This document shows, piece by piece, positions 33,489 through 42,276 of a DNA stretch of 48,138 nucleotides (positions are counted from its first letter, which is position 1; each line of letters opens with the position of its first letter). The stretch is from contig JAMOVA010000049.1 in the NCBI GenBank assembly GCA_027061785.1, forward strand, positions 1-48,138. The letters run 5' to 3'. Origin of the DNA: Thermoproteota archaeon (lineage in GTDB: Archaea; Korarchaeota; Korarchaeia; Korarchaeales; Korarchaeaceae). A program made the position numbers and the translations under genes. Under the pieces are notes generated by a model that saw only the letters and a list, made by a program, of their open reading frames with translations, was not told the origin of the DNA and did no database searches.

Positions 33489-34100
33489 ATTCGCCCGGGT
33501 AAGGTGACCGAACAGCTGAGGAAGTCTCGACTCGAACTGGAGAAACTGAATTCCCTCAGAGAGAAGGCCATATCTCTCTCCAGAGGCTGGCTCACCAGGT
33601 GCAGGGAGCTTATATCGAGGGCAAGGGGCATGGAGGATCTGGACCGGGTCGAGAGGGAGCTGACGAGCATCATAAAAGAGATAAGAGAATTCCTCTCAGA
33701 GTGTGAGAAGGAGCTGGGATACTTAGATCCCACTCTGAGGAACATCGTCTCCGATCCCATGCAAGAGGCGGTCGAGGGGATAGTTCTGGCGAGATTACTT
33801 GCAGGAAAAGAGGTTCCGTCCCATGAAGATCTGGGAGTTGGCCCCAGAGAGTACGTGCTGGGCATAGGTGATTCGGTGGGAGAGCTCAGGAGGGTGGCTT
33901 TGCATCTACTCTTGGAGAGGAGGGTCGCTGAGGCTGAACATCTCGCTGAGATGATGGAGGAGATATATGAGGGGCTGAACCTCATGGTACTTCCTGACTC
34001 ACTAGTCCCGGTCAGGAGGAAGGCGGATGTGGCCAGATCCTTGGTTGAGAAGACCCTCTCGGAGATCCTCATGCTCAAGTCATCGGGTGGTGGGGGATGA
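33486..34100 (+). CDS. Translin-family protein
   Basis: 204 residues, all helical, with the archaeal translin (COG2178) signature GPREYVLGIGDSVGELRRVAL followed by the paired-helix C-terminus. Eukaryotic translin/TRAX bind and cut RNA; archaeal members have RNase activity in some species. Probably leaderless. It overlaps ribK by 4 nt (ATGA). Confidence 0.88.
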   Translation: MIRPGKVTEQLRKSRLELEKLNSLREKAISLSRGWLTRCRELISRARGMEDLDRVERELTSIIKEIREFLSECEKELGYLDPTLRNIVSDPMQEAVEGIVLARLLAGKEVPSHEDLGVGPREYVLGIGDSVGELRRVALHLLLERRVAEAEHLAEMMEEIYEGLNLMVLPDSLVPVRRKADVARSLVEKTLSEILMLKSSGGGG

Positions 34101-34774
34101 GCAGGGACTTCAAAGAGCTGGATCCATACACATCACACCTGCTGCTGGCCGTCATCCTCTTGGGGGGATCGAAAAAACCTGTGAGAGCCTCTGATTTATG
34201 CGAATATCTCAACACATCCAGAGCTACTATATCTAGGTGGATCTCCAGGGCGGAGGAACTGGGCTTCCTCAGGTCGACCATGGCTAGGAGGGTCCAGTAC
34301 GTGATGGCAACCCAGAAGGCATTGGAGCTCGTCAGAACCCTTTATGAAATGACCCAAGGTATAAGCTGGGACGAAGAAGTGCTGATGGCCGAAGTATTCT
34401 CGGGAATGAAGGAGGGCGCCTATTACATGTCCAGACCGGGCTATGTAATGGGTTTCAAGGAGGTTCTAGGCTATATACCCTTTCCAGGCACGCTGAACCT
34501 CAGAGTGAGGGGAGAGGATGTGTCTAAGATAAGGGAATGGAGGAGGAGGGTGAGACCCAAAGTGGTTCCGGGATTCGTGGAGGCTGGTAGGACATTCGGG
34601 GATGTCGAGGTCTTACCTGTGGTTCTCAATGGATCCGTGGAGGCTCACGCAATTTTCCCCCTCAGGAGGCACTACGGAGATGATGTACTGGAGATAATAC
34701 ATCCTGAGAGCCTGAGGATCAAGTTAAGCGTCAAAGACGGGGATATAGTCGCCGTCACCCTGAAGAAGTGGTAG
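34097..34774 (+). CDS. ribK: CTP-dependent riboflavin kinase with N-terminal winged helix
   Basis: 225 residues. Residues 1-85 form a winged-helix (TSRATISRWISRAEELGFL), and about 100-225 the RibK domain: MSRPGYV, GYIPFPGTLNL, GRTFGDVEVLPV and a final IIHPESLRIKLSVKDGDIV. Makes FMN using CTP in archaea. HTH-RibK fusions (RbkR) can also regulate riboflavin genes. The stop codon abuts the 3' end of the convergent tRNA-Val(CAC). Confidence 0.93.
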   Translation: MSRDFKELDPYTSHLLLAVILLGGSKKPVRASDLCEYLNTSRATISRWISRAEELGFLRSTMARRVQYVMATQKALELVRTLYEMTQGISWDEEVLMAEVFSGMKEGAYYMSRPGYVMGFKEVLGYIPFPGTLNLRVRGEDVSKIREWRRRVRPKVVPGFVEAGRTFGDVEVLPVVLNGSVEAHAIFPLRRHYGDDVLEIIHPESLRIKLSVKDGDIVAVTLKKW

Positions 34775-34847
34775 TGGGCCGGGGGGGACTCGAACCCCCG
34801 ACCTCCGCCGTGTGAGGGCGGCGTCATAGCCGCTAGACCACCGGCCC
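34775..34847 (-). tRNA. tRNA-Val (CAC), CCA not encoded
   Basis: Acceptor GGGCCGG/CCGGCCC, anticodon stem CCGCC/GGCGG with loop CTCACAC (anticodon CAC), T stem GGGGG/CCCCC, discriminator A. The genome continues CTA rather than CCA, because the next three bases are the ribK stop codon on the other strand. Outside the loop it matches the tRNA-Val(GAC) at 26953 base for base. Confidence 0.96.
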
Positions 34848-34867
34848 CTGGGGTCCGGCCAGTCGCT

Positions 34868-34880
34868 CGATTTTAATCTT
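34868..34880 (-). promoter_or_regulatory. TATA box of tRNA-Val(CAC)
   Basis: Minus-strand AAGATTAAAATCG, 21-33 nt before the tRNA 5' end. Confidence 0.6.
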
Positions 34881-35024
34881 TATGTGGGCCTCCCCCTTGG
34901 ATGGATATACCATCGGTTTTTTCAGGTAATTAAAATGATGATTAATGCGATATAAGAAACTTAATGAAAATGACCTACGTTTTTTCATATCATTAGATGG
35001 TAATGTCAAAGAGGTATGGGTAGC

Positions 35025-35037
35025 TATTTTAATTAAT
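35025..35037 (+). promoter_or_regulatory. TATA box of the MFS-deoC operon
   Basis: TATTTTAATTAAT, 25-37 nt before the ATG at 35062. The whole 34900-35060 stretch is strongly AT-rich and otherwise empty. Confidence 0.55.
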
Positions 35038-35061
35038 AGAGGCAAGGAGTAGGCAGCTGAA

Positions 35062-36345
35062 ATGATTAACGGAATAAGGGAGCTGGAAAGGGATCTGAAA
35101 CTACTGCTCATAGCAAGCATACCTACAGGACTCTCTGGAGGTATGTTTTACGCTGTCTGGGGTTTGTATTTCGAAACGGAGGGTATAAATGTTAGCTTAC
35201 TGGGTCTATACAGCTTTCTCGAAGGTTTACTGATGGCTGCAGTGTTCATTCCAGCAGGCCTAATCACAGATAAAATGGGAAGGAAGAAACCTGTTCTAAT
35301 AGGATATCTGTTTTCTGCTGTATCCCTAGCCGTAGTCTCCGTGTGGGGACTTAACTTACCCTCAATCATCGTAAGCGGGATTCTAGGAGGATGCAGCTCC
35401 CTCGCTCTGCCGGCCTTCCAAGCTTGGCTGGCCGACCTTGCTGGTAGTAAAATGGAAGAGGCCTCGAGCATTCAAATGTTCCTTTACAACGTAAGTTTCT
35501 CGGCTGGAAGCCTGATGGGGTGGGTCCCAGAGCTCATGGTCATGTCGTCTCAGGATATGAGTTACTCCCAAGCCTACAGGCTGATGATACTTCTCTCCAC
35601 ACTAGCCACGTTGCTCGCTCTACCCTTCTTCATAGCCACAAAGGATAAGAGAGTGTCCTATCCATCCACTCATTCGATTACGTTCAAGGATGTTCTGAGA
35701 CCCCTGAACGCATCCATGATACGCAGGCTCACCTTTCTCTTGATTCTATCGAGCTTGGCCACTGGGCTCTTCTACCCCCTGACAAGCTACTACTTGGGAG
35801 AGAAGTATGGTGTCGAGTCTGGACCGGTCGGCACGGTCCTCTCCCTGATATATTTGATATCTTCATTCAGTTATCTTGTAGCTCCAGTGTTCTCCAAACT
35901 CTTAGGACTCGTGAGGTTCGTCGTTCTTTCTCAGGGCTTTTCCATACTCATGATGGCCTTAATTCCATTCACTCACAACTTCCTGCTCGCCTCGACCCTA
36001 CTCATCCTCCAAGTGATGGGAACCTATGCACCATTCCCGCTGATATGGGCCCTCTTCATGGAGTATTCACCACCTGATGAGAGAGGGATGGTTAACTCCC
36101 TCTACAACCTGTCGGTGGTGGGTCCTAGGGCTGTCTCCTCGTTAGCGGGAGGTAATCTGATGAGCATGTCTCTGGAATACCCGATATTCGCCTTTATTAT
36201 CCTCTACTCCCTGTATGACCTGTTGTTCGCTATTCTCATAAGAAGCCCCCATTCCAAGAAGAGTTATCTGGCTGAGGTGGTCGAGAACAGGGGTAATGAC
36301 GATGGATTTGAGGGGCAGGATAGATGCAACGCTACTGAGATATGA
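35062..36345 (+). CDS. MFS transporter
   Basis: 427 residues with about twelve hydrophobic segments. The loop 2-3 motif DKMGRKKPVLIG is the MFS signature GxxxDRxGRR/K-type (about residues 70-81), and RGMVNSLYNL marks the second half. Substrate unknown. Co-transcription with deoC, whose start lies 50 nt inside this gene, suggests uptake of nucleosides or deoxysugars, but this is context only. Confidence 0.85.
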   Translation: MINGIRELERDLKLLLIASIPTGLSGGMFYAVWGLYFETEGINVSLLGLYSFLEGLLMAAVFIPAGLITDKMGRKKPVLIGYLFSAVSLAVVSVWGLNLPSIIVSGILGGCSSLALPAFQAWLADLAGSKMEEASSIQMFLYNVSFSAGSLMGWVPELMVMSSQDMSYSQAYRLMILLSTLATLLALPFFIATKDKRVSYPSTHSITFKDVLRPLNASMIRRLTFLLILSSLATGLFYPLTSYYLGEKYGVESGPVGTVLSLIYLISSFSYLVAPVFSKLLGLVRFVVLSQGFSILMMALIPFTHNFLLASTLLILQVMGTYAPFPLIWALFMEYSPPDERGMVNSLYNLSVVGPRAVSSLAGGNLMSMSLEYPIFAFIILYSLYDLLFAILIRSPHSKKSYLAEVVENRGNDDGFEGQDRCNATEI

Positions 36346-36919
36346 CGCCTCCTTGAATGAGGTCATGGATTTCGCGAAGAGGGCCGCGAAAGAGGGAATG
36401 AGGTCCGTTGTGGTTTATCCCTTCTACGCTAGGCGTCTCGTAACCTCGGATATAGAGATACCGGTGTGTACTGTCGTGAGTTTCCCTCATGGCTCTCAAC
36501 TCAAAGAAGCCAAGGAGAAGGAGGCTCAGCTGGCTCTAGAGAGCGGTATCTCAGAGATAGATTATGTTGTCAGTATACCCGCGGTGAAAAACGGAATGTT
36601 TGACTACCTAAAGGAGGAAGCTGATCTCATAACCGCTGCCTTCCCGAGAACGGTGAAAGCCATCATAGAGGTACCTCTTCTCTCGGAAAAGGAGCTCAAG
36701 AGCACACTAGAGGCTCTAGAGTCCACTGATGTCGAGTACGTGAAGACGTCCACCGGACTGTACAGGCCCGTGACACCTGACGATGTCAGGAGGATAAGGG
36801 AGTTTACTGACAAGAAGATAAAAGCTTCCGGAGGAATAAGGACCAAAGAGCAGGCGATTGAGCTGATTAGGTCAGGAGCAGATGTGTTGGGAACCAGTAA
36901 GCCGTTCGATATAGTGTAG
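36296..36919 (+). CDS. deoC: Deoxyribose-phosphate aldolase
   Basis: 207 residues. Splits 2-deoxyribose-5-phosphate into glyceraldehyde-3-phosphate and acetaldehyde. Class I aldolase features: Schiff-base K150 in EYVKTSTG, second active Lys K176 in KASGGIRT, and EIDYVV with the conserved Asp. Start at ATG 36296 (ATG 36302 also possible) because family homology begins at once (RIDATLL). The 50-nt overlap with the MFS gene is unusually long. It converges with a radical SAM gene 5 nt away. Confidence 0.93.
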   Translation: MTMDLRGRIDATLLRYDASLNEVMDFAKRAAKEGMRSVVVYPFYARRLVTSDIEIPVCTVVSFPHGSQLKEAKEKEAQLALESGISEIDYVVSIPAVKNGMFDYLKEEADLITAAFPRTVKAIIEVPLLSEKELKSTLEALESTDVEYVKTSTGLYRPVTPDDVRRIREFTDKKIKASGGIRTKEQAIELIRSGADVLGTSKPFDIV

Positions 36920-36924
36920 CTTGA

Positions 36925-38028
36925 TCAAGCCCCTATCACCCAGCGAGCGACATAGCTCCTAGGACACTGGACTGTGCCCCTGTAATAGGGGCAGAAGGAG
37001 CAGGTCGGACTGTTACCCCAACAGTCGAACTCGTTGCTGTTGGCTATGTGACAGCCATCCCAGAGGAGGCAGTCGTTGCACGACGGGAAGTCAGCGATCT
37101 TCACCTTAGCCCTGAACGACACGTACTCGGGGGACCACCATATCTCCCTCAAGCTCTTCTCCTTCAGATCGCCGAAAGCTAGTTGCTTTACCTCCACTTC
37201 CCTTCCATCGATCCAAGCCCTGTAGTCGTGGAGGGTGAAGAGACATGGTACGACCTTTCCATCGAAAGTTATGGCGAAGGCCCTCTCCTCGATGAAGGGA
37301 CACCGCCTCTCAGTCTTGTAGTAGAAGAAGGGCTCTATCACCCTGACATGGTGGAGCATCGACAGAGTCCTGACCCTCTCCATGATCTTCGAGACACCAT
37401 CGGGCTGCACCTTATCATGTATCTGCTCATGAGCGAGGGCTGGGTGAGTAGCTATCAGATTGGACAGGAGAACACCTCTAGCCCCTACCTCAGCTGCCCA
37501 TTCTATTAGATCAGGGAGCTTACTCACCGTGCTTTTCAGGAGGACGGTGGAGATCCACAGTTCCACCCCATCCCTATTGGCTAACTCTCTGATCCCCTCC
37601 TCGACTACGTGAAAGCTCGATCCCACCCTGATCTTCCTGTACATCTCCGGATCTGTGACATCCACGCTGACGAAAACCCAAGAGAAATAGCGACTTATCG
37701 CATCAGCTTTCCTCAAGAGGGTGGTTCCGTTGGTAATCATCCCCAGATCGAACCCCTCAGCCGCTTTCCTCGCGAAGTCCTCGAACCTCGGGTGTATCGT
37801 GGGTTCCCCCCATCCACTGAACCACAGATCTTGGACACCCACATCGTTGAGCTCCCCGAGCACCTGATCGAACAGCTCCTCATCCATGAACCCAATCCTC
37901 TCACTCCAACTCTGCCTGTAGCAGAACTTACAGTTGAGATTACAAGAGGTAGTGAGCTCTACGTGTGCCTCCTTGGGAGGATCTGGATCTGGCAGGTAAA
38001 AGCCTCCGTGTACCCTTATCTTCTCCAA
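36925..38028 (-). CDS. Radical SAM/SPASM protein, probable tungsten-oxidoreductase maturase type
   Basis: 367 residues from TTG 38028. Radical SAM C29, C33, C36 (CNLNCKFC), WGEPT motif (SGWGEPTIHP) and a Cys-rich C-terminus: CNDC, GCHIANSNEFDCWGNSPTC, then a final Cys-Pro. That ending matches my recollection of radical SAM maturases linked to aldehyde ferredoxin oxidoreductases (TIGR04317-type). No such oxidoreductase gene lies in the window, so it acts in trans or has another substrate. A TATA-like TCATTTAATAC lies 30-40 nt upstream (38058-38068). Confidence 0.7.
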   Translation of the reverse strand: MEKIRVHGGFYLPDPDPPKEAHVELTTSCNLNCKFCYRQSWSERIGFMDEELFDQVLGELNDVGVQDLWFSGWGEPTIHPRFEDFARKAAEGFDLGMITNGTTLLRKADAISRYFSWVFVSVDVTDPEMYRKIRVGSSFHVVEEGIRELANRDGVELWISTVLLKSTVSKLPDLIEWAAEVGARGVLLSNLIATHPALAHEQIHDKVQPDGVSKIMERVRTLSMLHHVRVIEPFFYYKTERRCPFIEERAFAITFDGKVVPCLFTLHDYRAWIDGREVEVKQLAFGDLKEKSLREIWWSPEYVSFRAKVKIADFPSCNDCLLWDGCHIANSNEFDCWGNSPTCSFCPYYRGTVQCPRSYVARWVIGA

Positions 38029-38100
38029 TGTTCCTCGACCGCCTCTTCACCAGACCCGTATTAAATGATTGCTATAACGCTGTGTTTAAGAAAGGAAACA

Positions 38101-38838
38101 TCAGCCGAGGAAGGTGTTTGCTGTTCCCCTAGGGACCTTACTCCATACCTTTTCGATCTCCTCCACGGGCAGCTCCAGCTGCTTGGCTACTAGCTCCATG
38201 GAGATTTCCGGATTCGTTCTCTTTATATCATCTACAGCGTGAGCCAAGTATTCCTCGTATGGAATGGCCTCCTCCCACAATCTATCGAATCTCTCCTTGA
38301 AGATCTTCGCCAGGCTCTCCGACTCCACCTTTATACCAGTTCTTGTGGGCTGCTCCACCCCTATCTTCTCCGGGAATCCCATGACCACGACTCTGTCGTC
38401 AACCACCATGTGCCTGAGATCGTACACCACGAGTCCTCCGTGGTACCTCACCTCGGCCCCGGCCTCCGAATACCTGTAACCCACGTAGAGCTTCTCCCTT
38501 CCCTTGGGCATCATGTACCTTATCCTTACACCCCTCGATGCGGCCGCTTCTATCTCCCTAACGATCTTGTCAAAGAATTCGGTGGAGTCCTTCGGCTTAG
38601 CACCCGTCACAGACCCGAAGATCTCTTTAGTAGCTCCCCTCATGGCCTCCAGCACAGCATTAAAGTACTGGGTTCTGGTGAGCATCCTAGTTACTTCCAT
38701 GAGATGCTCCACGAGCCTCCTCCTGCCCTCGAGCTCGTGTCTACTGAGGTAGAGCAGGATTATAGTGGCTATTAGCAGGGTGAGCTCCACTATCAGGAGA
38801 GCCAAAGCCACCAAGTCCTCCATAGGAGGTCCCTTCAT
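38101..38838 (-). CDS. Membrane-anchored protein with PLD-like (TrmB-type) domain
   Basis: 245 residues. One N-terminal membrane helix (about 9-29), a helical linker, then a domain (about 70-195) resembling phospholipase-D-like domains found in TrmB-type regulators (RIRYMMPK, RHMVVDDRVVVMGFPE, ending IFKERFDRLWEE). The HKD catalytic motif is degenerate (HxxVD without Lys), so an enzyme is unlikely. A short C-terminal helical HTH-like part follows. The ATG overlaps the thrB stop by 4 nt; an ATG at 38823 is an alternative start. Confidence 0.6.
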   Translation of the reverse strand: MKGPPMEDLVALALLIVELTLLIATIILLYLSRHELEGRRRLVEHLMEVTRMLTRTQYFNAVLEAMRGATKEIFGSVTGAKPKDSTEFFDKIVREIEAAASRGVRIRYMMPKGREKLYVGYRYSEAGAEVRYHGGLVVYDLRHMVVDDRVVVMGFPEKIGVEQPTRTGIKVESESLAKIFKERFDRLWEEAIPYEEYLAHAVDDIKRTNPEISMELVAKQLELPVEEIEKVWSKVPRGTANTFLG

Positions 38839-39734
38839 ACCTCATCGGCGCCGCCAGCCGGCGCCACCTTCATCACCGTCGCCGGTACACCTAGCCCCTT
38901 ATAAGCCCGCCTCACCCCCTCGACAACTCGGTCGCACTCCTCGCAAAGGAACAACATGCTCGGTCCAGCCCCGCTGATAGACACACCTAGAGCCCCCGAT
39001 CTCATAGCTATATCTCTGACCTCCCTATATCCCGGAATGAGCTTGGATCGGGACTCGTCTACTAGGGAGTAGGACATCCCCTCTCCTGCTAGCCTCAAAT
39101 CGCCCGTGGCAAGTCCGAGCAGCAGGGAGGCTAGGTGGGAGTAGTGTCTGACCATCTCTTCAATATCCACGCTCCTAGGGACGAGGGACCTCATTTTCTC
39201 AGTCTTCCTTTCGGGAATAGGTGTCCAGGGAACGGATAGAACGAACCTCACATCAGGATCGAGCTTCACGATCCTCCTCCCTATGACGACCAACCCTCCA
39301 AACAGAGAGGGGGCGACGTTATCCGGGTGAGGAGAGCCCGACGCCTCTCTCTCCCCTTCAGCCGCTGCTCTCACGAGATCCTCCTCCGATAGCACACCGC
39401 CCAGCTCCAAGTCCACTGCCCTCACCGCTGCAGCCGAGGACGCGCCACTGCTTCCCAGACCCCTACCTGGCGGAACTCCCTTCCAAAGCTTTATCCTAGC
39501 GGTTAAATGCTGCTCCGCAGCTTTCAGTGCGGCTCTCGCGGCAGCGGCGGCGCTGTTTCTCCTTCCGAGGGGTACGGACTTCGCATAGGGGCCCTTAACC
39601 TCAGTGACTACGGCGTCCGGCCCCCCGCTGACAAGCTCGATCTCGACCACGTCGGAGAATGCATCGATCGCTATCCCCATTATGTCGTAACCGGGTCCCA
39701 AGTTGGCACTAGTGCTCCACGCCCTGACCCTCAT
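38835..39734 (-). CDS. thrB: Homoserine kinase
   Basis: 299-residue GHMP kinase producing O-phosphohomoserine for threonine synthesis. Seen: ANLGPGYDIMGIA near the start, the ATP loop PPGRGLGSSGASSAAAV and GALGVSISGAGPSM near the C-terminus. Overlaps thrC by 4 nt, so the two consecutive pathway enzymes are translationally coupled. Confidence 0.95.
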   Translation of the reverse strand: MRVRAWSTSANLGPGYDIMGIAIDAFSDVVEIELVSGGPDAVVTEVKGPYAKSVPLGRRNSAAAAARAALKAAEQHLTARIKLWKGVPPGRGLGSSGASSAAAVRAVDLELGGVLSEEDLVRAAAEGEREASGSPHPDNVAPSLFGGLVVIGRRIVKLDPDVRFVLSVPWTPIPERKTEKMRSLVPRSVDIEEMVRHYSHLASLLLGLATGDLRLAGEGMSYSLVDESRSKLIPGYREVRDIAMRSGALGVSISGAGPSMLFLCEECDRVVEGVRRAYKGLGVPATVMKVAPAGGADEV

Positions 39735-40912
39735 AGGGCTAGCCCCCTTATCTTATCCACGGCCTCATCAACGCTGGAGGCCCTCACCGGCTCGGGGAAT
39801 GGAAAGGCGTCCGGATCCTTTAGGGCGTGGCCGGTGGCCACAAGCACAACCCTGTCGTCTGGGGAGATCTTCCTTCCCAGTAACTTCAGGTAACCCGCGT
39901 ACGATGCGGCCGAAGCTGGTTCCACCCCTACGCCCATCTTCCCTAGCTTCCTCTGAGCCTCCAGAATCTCTCCATCGGTCACGACCTCGACGGCACCCCT
40001 GCTCTCCCTGAGGGCCTTGAAGGCCTTCGGCCAGTTCACGGGCCTCCCTATTCTTATCGCGGTGGCCACGGTCTCGGGGTTATCCGTAAAGACAGGCTCG
40101 CTCAGCCCCTCCTTGAGAGCTCTAGCTATGGGAGAGGCGCCCTCTGCCTGTATGCCCGCCAACCTAGGCATCCTGTCGATCAGACCCAGCTCCTTCATCT
40201 CCTTGAATCCCTTCCATATCGCTGATATGTTGCCAGCGTTTCCCACGGGCAGCACGATCCAGTCCGGCACGCCTATCTCGTCGGCTATCTCGAAGGCGAG
40301 GGTTTTCTGACCCTCTAACCTCCAAGGATTGATTGAATTGAGGGGGTAAAGCCCGCTCTCCCTCCCGGATACCTTCATCACCACATCCAGCGCGGCGTCG
40401 AAGGGACCGTCTATCTCCACGATGGTAGCACCGTGGAGCACCGCCTGAGCCAGCTTCCCCCTAGCTACCTTCCCTTTTGGCAGCACGACGAAGCTCCTCA
40501 TGCCCGCTCTGGAGGCGTAGGCAGCGACGGAGGCGGAGGTGTTCCCGGTGGAGGCGCATATGACGCTCTTCACGCCAGCCTCCTTAGCCAAGGATACTGC
40601 CACGGTCATTCCCCTGTCCTTAAAGGATCCAGTCGGGTTACTCCCCTCGAACTTCACCCAGAGCTCCTCACCTATCTTTATGAGGGGGGTACCTCCCTCG
40701 CCCATTGAGATGGGCCTCACTCTGGGTAGGAGCTCCTTATACCTCCACACCCCGAACTTCCTCGTCCTGAAAAGAGCCCAAGATATGCCGAGGGGCTTCC
40801 TCCTGAAGACGGGCTCCAGCAGACCTCCGCAGTGAGGGCACACTATCGTCCAGGGATCAGCTCTATAGGTCCTGCCGCATTTGACGCATCGAAGCTCGTA
40901 TTCCCCGAGCAT
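39731..40912 (-). CDS. thrC: Threonine synthase
   Basis: 393 residues from ATG 40912, chosen over an in-frame start at 41041 because GGGAG precedes it by 6 nt, homology starts there, and the longer form would overlap glyA. N-terminal zinc ribbon (CVKC, CPHC), PLP lysine in GSNPTGSFKDRG, STGNTSAS phosphate site and PVGNAGN. Converts phosphohomoserine to threonine. Followed by thrB. Confidence 0.95.
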   Translation of the reverse strand: MLGEYELRCVKCGRTYRADPWTIVCPHCGGLLEPVFRRKPLGISWALFRTRKFGVWRYKELLPRVRPISMGEGGTPLIKIGEELWVKFEGSNPTGSFKDRGMTVAVSLAKEAGVKSVICASTGNTSASVAAYASRAGMRSFVVLPKGKVARGKLAQAVLHGATIVEIDGPFDAALDVVMKVSGRESGLYPLNSINPWRLEGQKTLAFEIADEIGVPDWIVLPVGNAGNISAIWKGFKEMKELGLIDRMPRLAGIQAEGASPIARALKEGLSEPVFTDNPETVATAIRIGRPVNWPKAFKALRESRGAVEVVTDGEILEAQRKLGKMGVGVEPASAASYAGYLKLLGRKISPDDRVVLVATGHALKDPDAFPFPEPVRASSVDEAVDKIRGLAL

Positions 40913-40933
40913 CTCGGCTCCCTTCGACACACA

Positions 40934-40941
40934 GTTATAAC
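40934..40941. promoter_or_regulatory. Palindromic shared TATA between thrC and glyA
   Basis: GTTATAAC is a perfect palindrome and the only AT core in the 59 bp between the divergent starts: 22 nt from the thrC ATG and 31 nt from the glyA TTG. Confidence 0.55.
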
Positions 40942-40971
40942 TTCTCCCCTCGGTGGAAACTGGGTGGGTGT

Positions 40972-42276
40972 TTGGATCCGGAAGATGCTTACAGGAGAGT
41001 CCTCTCCTCGATTGAGGAGCATCATAGGTGGTTTGACTCATCTCTACCCATGATAGCCAGCGAGAATGTCACCAGTCCAGCGGTGAGGAGGGCGATGACC
41101 AGCGATTTCGGTCACCGGTACGCCGAGGGATGGGTGGGGGAGAGGGTCTACGCTGGCACCAAGTACATCGACGATGTCGAATCGTTGGCGATGGAACTCA
41201 TAAAGAAGCTGTACGGGGTGAAGTTCGCAGATGTGCGTCCAATAAGCGGAGTAGTTGCCAACCTGTCCGTATATACGGCCCTCACACAGCCGGGAGATGT
41301 GGTGATGGCGCTGCCCATAACCAAAGGAGGGCACATCAGCATGGGACCCCTGAGGGGCTCCAAGGGGCAGTTCATAGGGGGAACGGCCGGAGCAGTTAGG
41401 GGCTTGGATGTGAAGTACATAGCCTTCGATGACGAGAACATGAACATAGATGTCGATAAGACCATCAGCAGGATGGAGAAGTACAAACCCAAGCTGGTAA
41501 TGATGGGAGGCAGCGTGATCCTCTTCCCGCAACCGGTGAGGGAGCTAGTGGAGGCGGCTAAGTCCATGGGAGCCGCAGTTAACTACGACGCCGCTCACGT
41601 CGCCGGGTTAATTGCTGGAGGAAAGTTCCAGCGTCCCTTAGAGGAGGGAGCCGATGTGATGACCTTCAGTACCCACAAGACCTTCTTCGGCCCCCAGCAC
41701 GGTGCGGTGGTGACCAACGATGAGGAAAAATTCGAGCTGATCAAGCTGGCCAACTTCCCGGGTCTTCTGAGCAATCATCACCTGCATGCGGTGGCTGCGT
41801 TGGCAATAGCAGCCGCGGAGATGCTAGCATTCGGTAAGGAGTACGCTGAAGCCGTTGTTAAGAACGCGAAGGCCTTGGCCCAGGCATTGCACGACGAGGG
41901 ATTCAAGGTGGTCGCGGAGCACTTGGGGTTCACCGAGAGCCACCAGGTCCTCCTCGACGTGGACGATCTGGGTGGGGGATATAAGTGCGAGAAGCTGCTC
42001 GAGGGGGCCAACATAATAGTGAACAGGAACCTCCTCCCGTGGGACATAAAGAGGGGAAGGAGCTTCAAGGATCCAGGCGGCCTTAGGCTGGGGGTCTCCG
42101 AGCTGACAAGGCTCGGCATGGGATCGGATGAGATGAGGGAGGTAGCGAAGTTCTACAGAGAGGTCCTGATAGACGGGAAGGATCCAAAAGAGGTCGCTAA
42201 GGAGGTTTCAGAACTGAGGAAAGGGTTCAAGACCGTGAAATATGCGTTCGAGGAGGGCCCGGCCTACGAACACTGA
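40972..42276 (+). CDS. glyA: Serine hydroxymethyltransferase
   Basis: 434-residue PLP enzyme interconverting serine and glycine. Conserved PMIASENVTSPAVRRA, RYAEGWVGERVYAGTKYID, YDAAHVAGLI and the PLP-lysine motif STHKTFFGPQHG. Archaeal members use modified pterins and differ from bacterial GlyA in the N-terminus, as here. Start is TTG 40972 after GGTGGGTG; no ATG is available nearby. Divergent from thrC. Confidence 0.95.
   Translation: MDPEDAYRRVLSSIEEHHRWFDSSLPMIASENVTSPAVRRAMTSDFGHRYAEGWVGERVYAGTKYIDDVESLAMELIKKLYGVKFADVRPISGVVANLSVYTALTQPGDVVMALPITKGGHISMGPLRGSKGQFIGGTAGAVRGLDVKYIAFDDENMNIDVDKTISRMEKYKPKLVMMGGSVILFPQPVRELVEAAKSMGAAVNYDAAHVAGLIAGGKFQRPLEEGADVMTFSTHKTFFGPQHGAVVTNDEEKFELIKLANFPGLLSNHHLHAVAALAIAAAEMLAFGKEYAEAVVKNAKALAQALHDEGFKVVAEHLGFTESHQVLLDVDDLGGGYKCEKLLEGANIIVNRNLLPWDIKRGRSFKDPGGLRLGVSELTRLGMGSDEMREVAKFYREVLIDGKDPKEVAKEVSELRKGFKTVKYAFEEGPAYEH

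Noticed and set aside
33164-34078. 304-codon minus-strand frame rich in Ser
   Set aside because: Antisense to the translin-like gene and the taw1 start; Ser-rich low complexity is typical of the antisense of a charged helical gene.
34931-34960. C/D box sRNA suggested by ATGATGA
   Set aside because: A box C match exists, but there are no CTGA boxes at suitable spacing and no terminal stem.
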